Shown piece by piece: positions 6,386-11,241 of a stretch of 11,241 nt of DNA. Origin of the DNA: Desulfobulbaceae bacterium UBA2213. Lineage in GTDB: Bacteria > Desulfobacterota > Desulfobulbia > Desulfobulbales > Desulfocapsaceae. The notes under the pieces were generated by a model. It worked only from the letters and a program-made list of their open reading frames with translations. It was not told where the DNA came from and did not search any database. Where the stretch lies: positions 1 to 11,241 of the forward strand of contig DCUN01000199.1 of the NCBI GenBank assembly GCA_002327225.1, given 5' to 3'. Each line of letters opens with the position of its first letter. Positions within the stretch are counted from its first letter, which is position 1. The position numbers and the translations under genes were made by a program.

Positions 6386-8221
6386 CTAGACCTTGGTCAC
6401 CAGGTGCTCCATGATATACTGCTTGCGTTCCGGCGTATTTTTACCCATGTAAAAGGAGAGAATCTTACTCACCTCGCTGACTGTTCCCATATTGACCTGC
6501 TGCAGGCGGATATCGGGGCCGATGAACTGCTTGAATTCCTTGGGCGATATCTCGCCCAATCCTTTAAAACGGGTCATCTCCACATTGCCGGCCTTGGCAG
6601 CAGTTCCTTGCAGTTTCTTAACGGCAGTGACCTTTTCCTTTTCAGAATAACAGTAGAAGGTTTCTTTCTTGTTGCGGACACGAAAAAGTGGAGTTTCGAG
6701 GATATAGACAAAACCAAGTTTTACCAGTGGCTCAAAGTAGTGGAGAAAGAAGGTCAGGAGCAAATTCCTGATATGCAGCCCGTCGACATCGGCATCGGTT
6801 GCCAGGATCACCTTGTCAAAACGCAGATCGGCAATGGACTCTTCAATGTCGAGGGCCCGCATCAGCGAATACATCTCTTCATTCTTGTACAAGAGCGCCA
6901 ACTTCTGCCCCAGGACATTCATGGGCTTGCCCTTGAGGGAGAAGACCGCCTGGGTAAGCGGGTCCCTAGAAGAGACAATGGACCCTGCCGCGGACTGGCC
7001 TTCGGTGATAAAGACCATATTGTCATGACCTTCAGGGGAAGGTTTTTTCCGCGAGGGATGGTGTTTGCAGTCTTTCAACTGGGGGATTTTAAAAGATATT
7101 TTCTTTGATTTTGCCTTTGCTTCCAGGCGCACGCTCTGCAGTTCCTTCCTCACCTTTTCATTGCGTTGGATCTTCTCGAGCAGTCTTTCTGCAACCTCAC
7201 TATTTTTATAGAGGGCGCTGGAGACCGCATCTTTCACCGTGTTCACGATCCAAGAACGAATGTCGCTGTTGCCCAACTTGTTCTTGGTCTGTGATTCAAA
7301 GAGGGGGTCTTTGATCTTGATTGCCAGGGTGCCGACAATGCCGTCGCGCACATCCTGGCCGACAAATTTTTTATTGGAAAATTCATTGACCCCTTTGAGG
7401 ATTCCCTCGCGAAAGGCGGAAAGATGGGTGCCTCCTTCGCTGGTATAGGTGCCGTTAACAAAGGAATAATAGGTATCGCCATAGCCGTCTGTATGGGCAA
7501 AACAGAATTCCAGGGTCGCGTCACGGTAATAGATAGGCTCATAGATATCCTGCTCGTCAAGCTCCTTGGCCAGCAGGTCAAGAAGGCCATTGACGGAATG
7601 ATAGCAGGTCTTATCCAGATACAATTTCAGCCCGGCATTCAGATAGGCGTACCGCCAGAGGCGCTCTTCGATAAATCCGGGATCAAAGGTGTAGTCCTGA
7701 AACATCTCAGGGTCAGGGGTAAATTCAACCAGGGTTCCATTGGGCTCACTGCTCGCGCCCTCTTCCTGGCTGCTCAACACCCCTTTGGCAAAAACCGCGC
7801 TGGCAAATTTCCCGTCACGAAAGGCCGTGACCTTGAAATGCGACGACATGGCGTTCACTGCTTTGGTACCCACACCGTTCAGGCCAACAGAAAACTGAAA
7901 GACCTCAGTGTTGTATTTGGCACCGGTATTGATGGTGGAGACACAGTCAACAATTTTACCCAGTGGAATGCCGCGACCAAAGTCACGAACCGTAACCATC
8001 CCATCCTCGCCAACGTGGATATTGACCCGCTTGCCGGCCCCCATGATGTATTCATCAACACCATTATCCACTACCTCTTTGAGCAGGATATAGATACCGT
8101 CATCAGGGTGAGATCCATTACCAAGGCGGCCAATATACATTCCTGGCCGCTTGCGAATATGCTCAAGGGAACTGAGGGTCTTTATCTTGCTTTCGTCGTA
8201 ATTATGATGCAATACTGTCAT
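6386..8221 (-). CDS. parE: Type IIA DNA topoisomerase B subunit (topoisomerase IV ParE, chlamydia-like)
   Basis: ATPase subunit partnering the downstream ParC-like protein. At 611 residues it matches ParE length (E. coli about 630) and lacks the GyrB-specific insertion of E. coli GyrB. The GHKL ATP site is intact: Glu49 and Asn53 (KEVVDNGVDE), Asp80 (RDFGRGIP), and the ATP lid GLNGVGTK (113-120). Gln311-Thr312-Lys313 is the QTK loop whose lysine contacts the gamma-phosphate. The Toprim domain has Glu407 (TEGQSA) and Asp476, Asp478 and Asp480 (TDADVDG), the metal-binding cluster used in strand cleavage. TRFKGLGE follows near the C-terminus. ATG 8221 is the only reasonable start: no in-frame ATG occurs just upstream. 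No Shine-Dalgarno sequence precedes it. Annotation pipelines may call this GyrB, but length and pairing favour ParE. Confidence 0.93.
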   Translation of the reverse strand: MTVLHHNYDESKIKTLSSLEHIRKRPGMYIGRLGNGSHPDDGIYILLKEVVDNGVDEYIMGAGKRVNIHVGEDGMVTVRDFGRGIPLGKIVDCVSTINTGAKYNTEVFQFSVGLNGVGTKAVNAMSSHFKVTAFRDGKFASAVFAKGVLSSQEEGASSEPNGTLVEFTPDPEMFQDYTFDPGFIEERLWRYAYLNAGLKLYLDKTCYHSVNGLLDLLAKELDEQDIYEPIYYRDATLEFCFAHTDGYGDTYYSFVNGTYTSEGGTHLSAFREGILKGVNEFSNKKFVGQDVRDGIVGTLAIKIKDPLFESQTKNKLGNSDIRSWIVNTVKDAVSSALYKNSEVAERLLEKIQRNEKVRKELQSVRLEAKAKSKKISFKIPQLKDCKHHPSRKKPSPEGHDNMVFITEGQSAAGSIVSSRDPLTQAVFSLKGKPMNVLGQKLALLYKNEEMYSLMRALDIEESIADLRFDKVILATDADVDGLHIRNLLLTFFLHYFEPLVKLGFVYILETPLFRVRNKKETFYCYSEKEKVTAVKKLQGTAAKAGNVEMTRFKGLGEISPKEFKQFIGPDIRLQQVNMGTVSEVSKILSFYMGKNTPERKQYIMEHLVTKV

Positions 8222-8279
8222 AGTATAATGTTTTACATTAATTTTTGATGATAGCTTTTTTTGTCCTCTGATTCAAACC

Positions 8280-8307
8280 TTGCAATACTATTGTATTTCA
8301 CTATATT
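8280..8307 (+). promoter_or_regulatory. Possible thiD promoter with a small dyad in its spacer
   Basis: TTGCAA at 8280-8285 (four of six -35 bases) and TATATT at 8302-8307 (five of six -10 bases) are 16 bases apart. Transcription would start near 8314, about 48 bases before the thiD ATG. The spacer holds AATAC (8284-8288) and GTATT (8293-8297), a five-base dyad. A separate perfect TATAAT at 8224-8229 lacks a -35 box. AT-rich spacers give chance matches, so confidence is low. Confidence 0.3.
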
Positions 8308-8361
8308 ACGCAACTCTGATGGTAATTTACAGATACACCTTAATCTATCCTGGCCTTTTTC

Positions 8362-9186
8362 ATGGATCTCAACCAAACAAAAATATCACCCACCGTGCTC
8401 TCTATCGCCGGTTCAGACCCCTCGGGCGGGGCAGGCATTCAGGCTGACCTGAAGACCATGACCGCCATCGGTGTCTATGGGGCCGCAGCCATTACCTGCA
8501 TCACCGTCCAGAACTCGCGGGGCGTCACCGAAATTGTTCCCTTGGATGGCGGCCTTGTGGTCAGGCAGGTGCAGGCCGTTCTGGCTGATCACCATGTGAC
8601 GCACATCAAAATCGGTATGATTGGCACAATCGAGATAGCCAGATCTCTGGGCAAGCTCCTTGCAGGCTATCAAGGCGAGGTGATCTACGACCCGGTCCTG
8701 GCCTCAACAACCGGCCAGTCCCTGCTCAATAGCACCAGCCTTGGCGAACTGAGCAACCAGCTCATCAGCAAGGTCACCGTTCTTACCCCCAATTGCAACG
8801 AACTCGAACAGCTTTGTCAGCTGAAAATATCATCAGCTGACAAAGCCCTGGATTGTGCCCGAAGCATCCTGGCCAGATATGAAAAACTTCAGGCAGTGAT
8901 CGTCAAGGGGGGACATCTGGAAGCAGACAGGACAGATATCCATGACTATCTGGTCATGAAAAACCAGGAGATCCAGTTCAGTCAACGCAGACGAATCAAA
9001 AGCCTTAATCTGCACGGAACCGGCTGCACCTTCGCCTCAGCCTTCGCTGCCTTTCATTGCCTGGAAAACGATTACCACAAGGCCTTCTCCCTCAGCGCTG
9101 CCTACATGGACAGGGTCATCAGCAGAAGCAGCTCTCTCTCGCTGGTCAAAAGCGGCATGAGCGGGCCCCTTGTTCATACCCAGTAA
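8362..9186 (+). CDS. thiD: Hydroxymethylpyrimidine / phosphomethylpyrimidine kinase
   Basis: ThiD phosphorylates HMP and then HMP-phosphate to HMP diphosphate, the pyrimidine half of thiamin, in the cytosol. It is a ribokinase-fold (PfkB-like) kinase of 274 residues, close to the usual 265-270. The N-terminal block AGSDPSGGAGIQADLKT (16-32) binds substrate. The C-terminal HGTGCTF (218-224) forms the anion hole, with the conserved Cys222. VKGGH is the other family block. The start ATG 8362 has no Shine-Dalgarno sequence. GTG 8395 would also give a protein beginning just before the AGSD block but has no better ribosome site. It stands alone: no thiE, thiC or thiG is nearby, and the 140-base upstream gap shows no TPP-riboswitch core (CTGAGA). 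Some ThiD relatives act as pyridoxal kinases, but the motifs here are standard ThiD. Confidence 0.94.
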   Translation: MDLNQTKISPTVLSIAGSDPSGGAGIQADLKTMTAIGVYGAAAITCITVQNSRGVTEIVPLDGGLVVRQVQAVLADHHVTHIKIGMIGTIEIARSLGKLLAGYQGEVIYDPVLASTTGQSLLNSTSLGELSNQLISKVTVLTPNCNELEQLCQLKISSADKALDCARSILARYEKLQAVIVKGGHLEADRTDIHDYLVMKNQEIQFSQRRRIKSLNLHGTGCTFASAFAAFHCLENDYHKAFSLSAAYMDRVISRSSSLSLVKSGMSGPLVHTQ

Positions 9187-9424
9187 ATAACTACCAGAGA
9201 ATGTGTTGTTTGACTTTTTTGAGAACAACAAAGAGGAATGGATGAAGTATAACGTGAGGGGTTGCCAAAATCCTTTACAAGGAACTCTCATCACCATAAA
9301 CGGGAGCAACGAAGCAGAATGTTGCATAACATTTCAGCAATCAGTAATTTCAGTAAGGTATAGATGTTTTAACATAAATGATTGAAGCTATTTCCCGATA
9401 ACTGCCTGAACATGAACGGAGGTA
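9187..9424. other. Intergenic region between convergent thiD and dnaJ-like gene
   Basis: A 238-base gap between two convergent stops. It holds one weak hairpin, TGTTGTT (9204-9210) with AACAACA (9224-9230), listed separately. A 60-codon plus-strand ORF at 9203-9385 begins inside that hairpin and has no ribosome site or recognisable product. I see no RNA gene and no strong terminator, though transcripts from both sides must end here. Confidence 0.5.
9204..9230 (+). terminator. Weak possible terminator after thiD
   Basis: A perfect seven-base inverted repeat, TGTTGTT/AACAACA, with a 13-base loop, begins 17 bases after the thiD stop. The stem is mostly A-T and the T-run lies in the loop rather than after the stem. 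It is at best a poor intrinsic terminator. Confidence 0.2.
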
Positions 9425-10369
9425 CTACAATCCGGCTTCCTGCAGGCTGAGAACCAGTTTTTCCTGTTCAGCAGAAAGTTGTTCAGGAACCTGAACCCCA
9501 AGTTTCACATACATGTCGCCACGATTCCCTAACGGACCGCTGGGCAGCCCGTGTCCCTTGATCCGTAATCTGGCATCCTGCTGGACACCGGAAGGGACTG
9601 TGACCATAAATTTCTTCCCTTCCAGGGTTTCGACCTCAATCTTTGTTCCCAGGCAGGCATCACTGAAGGAAAGTCTCTTTTCGCAAATCAGATCATCTCC
9701 ATCTCTTTCAAAACAATCATGCTTGCTCACTTCCACCTTCAAGAAGATATCACCAGGGACGCCGCCTTGAGGGGAGGCACTACCCTTTCCCTTCAGTCGT
9801 AGTTTTTTCCCAGCCTCAATCCCTTTTGGAATCTTGACCGTGACATTCTGAGGTGTACCATTGGTGCGCAGGGTGATATTTTTTTCGGCACCGTGCATGA
9901 CCTCATCGAGTGTCACTGACAGTTGATAGGTCAGATCCTGACCTTTTGCCGGGGGCTGACAGCCACCTGTCCCACAACCACCGCCCATTCTCCCAGTTCC
10001 ACCCTGGCCGAAAAATGATTGAAATGACTGGGCTCCACCTCCCATAGTATTGCGAAAGTTTGCAGAGCCACCATTACCGCCCCCTCCACCAAACTGACGG
10101 AGTATATCGTTCAAATCGAAGTTGCGAAAAATATCTTCCTGTGAATAACGCTGATGAAAATTGGTGGAACCATAAGTATCGTACTGCTGTTTCTTTTCCG
10201 CATCCGAGAGAACCGCATAGGCCTCATTGATCTCTTTAAACTTGGCCTCGGCAGTTTTATCTCCCTGATTCTTATCTGGATGGAACTTTAAAGCCAACTG
10301 ACGATATGCTTTTTTAATTTCGGCGGCAGATGAGGACTTGGACACGCCTAATGTCTGGTAATATTCCAT
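9425..10369 (-). CDS. Class B DnaJ-family co-chaperone (CbpA-like)
   Basis: J-domain co-chaperone expected to stimulate DnaK ATPase and deliver clients in the cytosol. It is 314 residues, close to E. coli CbpA (306) and shorter than DnaJ (376). The J-domain (1-66) has the essential His30-Pro31-Asp32 and KFKEINEAYAVLSD. A Gly/Phe-rich linker runs about 94-144. The two beta-barrel C-terminal substrate-binding domains follow from about 145. The DnaJ zinc-finger region (four CxxCxGxG repeats) is absent, so it is class B. The linker does hold a CxxxxC pair, Cys132 and Cys137 (GGGCGTGGC), which is unusual. ATG 10369 is the start; no Shine-Dalgarno sequence is seen. No grpE or dnaK is adjacent, so it is probably an auxiliary rather than the main DnaJ. 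Confidence 0.93.
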   Translation of the reverse strand: MEYYQTLGVSKSSSAAEIKKAYRQLALKFHPDKNQGDKTAEAKFKEINEAYAVLSDAEKKQQYDTYGSTNFHQRYSQEDIFRNFDLNDILRQFGGGGGNGGSANFRNTMGGGAQSFQSFFGQGGTGRMGGGCGTGGCQPPAKGQDLTYQLSVTLDEVMHGAEKNITLRTNGTPQNVTVKIPKGIEAGKKLRLKGKGSASPQGGVPGDIFLKVEVSKHDCFERDGDDLICEKRLSFSDACLGTKIEVETLEGKKFMVTVPSGVQQDARLRIKGHGLPSGPLGNRGDMYVKLGVQVPEQLSAEQEKLVLSLQEAGL

Positions 10370-10392
10370 TATTGCTGTTTATGCTTAATCAG

Positions 10393-10421
10393 ATTATAGG
10401 TAAAAAAAACAGGTATGTTAT
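10393..10421 (-). promoter_or_regulatory. Likely promoter of the dnaJ-like gene
   Basis: On the minus strand a perfect -10 TATAAT (10398-10393) lies 17 bases downstream of ATAACA (10421-10416), which matches four of six -35 bases. Transcription would begin near 10386, giving a leader of about 17 bases. It resembles a housekeeping sigma-70 promoter. I see no heat-shock sigma-32 pattern. Confidence 0.45.
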
Positions 10422-10424
10422 ACC
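10412..10424. promoter_or_regulatory. Small palindrome over the -35 box (possible operator)
   Basis: GGTAT (10412-10416) and ATACC (10420-10424) are exact inverse copies around GTT. The 13-base element covers the proposed -35 hexamer of the dnaJ-like gene. A bound protein would block that promoter. The arms are short, so chance is possible. Confidence 0.3.
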
Positions 10425-10485
10425 AGCAATAATATGAACACATTGCTTATCAGTCAAGCCTTCCAATGGCAATGCGTACTCTTAA

Positions 10486-10525
10486 AAATAAAAAACGGAA
10501 TCTTTCAAGATTCCGTTTTTTATTT
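10486..10525 (-). terminator. Strong intrinsic terminator after ssb
   Basis: Bases 10486-10504 and 10507-10525 form a perfect 19-bp inverted repeat with a two-base centre, in practice a four-base loop. The core is ACGGAATCTT/AAGATTCCGT, flanked on both sides by A-runs pairing with T-runs. This is the shape of an intrinsic terminator that works in both directions. It lies about 100 bases after the ssb stop and just before the dnaJ-like promoter, so it should end the ssb transcript and separate the two genes. Confidence 0.88.
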
Positions 10526-10623
10526 CCCGAAAGTCTTTTATCTGTGGTTTCTTATACGGATACTTTTATACTTCGTTATTTGTTTGAACCGGCTGTTTTT
10601 ATCTTAGGTGCTATACAGTCACC

Positions 10624-11067
10624 TTAGAAGGGCACATCATCTCTGGTCCCTCCACCCATCATCCCTGAAGGAGGCTCTTGATAACTATGCTCCTGTGAAC
10701 CACCGCCGCCCCCCCCGTATGACGAATCATCACCTGCCCCGCCACGCGGGCTGAGCATCTTCATCTCACGGGCGACGATTTCAGTGGTAAATTTATCATT
10801 GCCATTCTGGTCCTGCCATTTTCTGGTCTGGAGTTTTCCTTCAATATAGACCTTTGACCCTTTATGCAGATATTCGCCGCAGGTCTCAGCCAGTTTCTGC
10901 CAGGCAACAACACGATGCCACTCGGTTGACTCCTGCCTCTGTCCGTCTTTGTCTTTCCAGCTCTCAGTGGTCGCAACATTAAAGGTGGCAACGGCAGTGC
11001 CGCTCTGGGTATAGCGAATTTCAGGATCTTTTCCAAGATTGCCAATAAGCATAACTTTGTTCAGCAT
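10624..11067 (-). CDS. ssb: Single-stranded DNA-binding protein
   Basis: SSB coats single-stranded DNA in replication, repair and recombination, usually as a tetramer. The protein is 147 residues from ATG 11067. The OB-fold (1-105) begins MLNKVMLIGNLGKDPEIR and contains the DNA-stacking aromatics Trp37, Trp50 (TEWHRVV) and Trp84 (TRKW). A Gly/Ser/Gln-rich linker with a six-glycine run follows. It ends in the acidic tip DDVPF, the partner-binding tail whose usual form is DDDIPF. AGGAG at 11077-11073, five bases before ATG 11067, decides the start. A longer reading frame to 11160 would add 31 residues unlike any SSB and is rejected. It seems to be a single-gene unit closed by the terminator at 10486-10525. 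rpsF and rpsR, common SSB neighbours elsewhere, are absent. Confidence 0.97.
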   Translation of the reverse strand: MLNKVMLIGNLGKDPEIRYTQSGTAVATFNVATTESWKDKDGQRQESTEWHRVVAWQKLAETCGEYLHKGSKVYIEGKLQTRKWQDQNGNDKFTTEIVAREMKMLSPRGGAGDDSSYGGGGGGSQEHSYQEPPSGMMGGGTRDDVPF

Positions 11068-11072
11068 AATTT

Positions 11073-11077
11073 CTCCT
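11073..11077 (-). promoter_or_regulatory. Ribosome binding site deciding the ssb start
   Basis: On the minus strand AGGAG is five bases before ATG 11067. This supports the 147-residue SSB and argues against the upstream in-frame ATG at 11160, which has no such site. Confidence 0.8.
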
Positions 11078-11179
11078 GCTAGCATGTGTAATGTGTTGAA
11101 GTATCGACAAAAGACAGGAATATCCAAAAAAACATGATCAACGCCCTGTCTGATTTCCAAAGGGGTAGGTCAACATTCT

Positions 11180-11241
11180 TCATACCATAGAGCAGGTGTA
11201 TTCTTCCAGCAGAAAATCGACAGGCATGTTGAGTAAAAAAA
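11180..11241 (-). CDS. Possible 3' end of an upstream gene (partial, unrecognised)
   Basis: On the minus strand a frame is open from the right edge to TGA at 11182-11180. The visible tail reads LLNMPVDFLLEEYTCSMV. It is too short to identify and may be chance. If real it would be the gene before ssb, ending about 110 bases upstream of the ssb start. Confidence 0.25.
   Translation of the reverse strand, partial: FLLNMPVDFLLEEYTCSMV

Noticed and set aside
6404..7108. 234-codon plus-strand ORF antisense to parE
   Set aside because: Shadow of the Toprim-encoding part of parE, with no ribosome site and no domain.
7424..8248. 274-codon plus-strand ORF antisense to parE
   Set aside because: It lies opposite a complete, motif-rich parE gene. 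Its translation is low-complexity hydrophobic sequence without recognisable domains, typical of antisense shadows of GyrB/ParE genes.
8222..8361. TPP riboswitch before thiD
   Set aside because: The conserved CTGAGA core and the paired thi-box elements are missing, and the space is AT-rich without the needed stems.
9203..9385. 60-codon plus-strand ORF between thiD and the dnaJ-like gene
   Set aside because: No ribosome site, no recognisable domain, and it begins inside a weak inverted repeat.
11068..11160. 31-residue N-terminal extension of SSB
   Set aside because: The extension resembles no SSB. The proper start at 11067 has AGGAG five bases upstream and begins with the family N-terminus.
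1..11241. CRISPR array, tRNA or rRNA genes, insertion sequence, or a novel defence system
   Set aside because: No spaced direct repeats, cloverleaf arms, transposase or terminal repeats were seen, and every long gene belongs to a known housekeeping family.

Overview
The window looks like core chromosome of a mesophilic or psychrotolerant bacterium of roughly 50% GC. The most likely source is a sulfate-reducer-like member of the Desulfobacterota, for example the Desulfobulbaceae. This is inferred from protein flavour and gene mix: a small DUF4911-like protein next to miaB, a PHP 'histidinol-phosphatase-like' protein, and a chlamydia-like type IIA topoisomerase pair. It was not tested by a database search. 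I found no mobile elements, CRISPR arrays, rRNA, tRNA or phage genes.

Layout. Positions 1-446 are an upstream and leader region with two inverted repeats. Positions 447-4226 (+) are a tight cluster: purB (adenylosuccinate lyase of the eukaryote-like subfamily), a 73-residue DUF4911-type protein, miaB (tRNA ms2i6A37 methylthiotransferase) and a PHP-domain phosphohydrolase that overlaps the end of miaB. A convergent pair of topoisomerase genes follows on the minus strand: parE (8221 to 6386) upstream of parC (6284 to 4236). The parC stop lies only 9 bp from the PHP stop. Next is thiD (8362-9186, +), divergent from parE across a 140-bp AT-rich gap. Last are two separate minus-strand genes: a class B DnaJ/CbpA-type co-chaperone (10369 to 9425) and ssb (11067 to 10624). 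A strong 19-bp stem terminator sits after ssb. A possible gene tail runs off the right edge on the minus strand.

How the genes relate. ParE and ParC should form one A2B2 ATP-dependent topoisomerase. SSB serves replication and repair. MiaB modifies tRNA, PurB acts twice in purine synthesis, and ThiD makes the pyrimidine half of thiamin. These are mostly independent housekeeping functions, and no new multi-gene system is evident. The points most worth checking are the subfamily identity and the altered quinolone-region residues of the topoisomerase pair, the human-like PurB, a Shine-Dalgarno-equipped 10-codon mini-ORF overlapping the start of miaB, and a small palindrome over the likely -35 box of the dnaJ-like gene.
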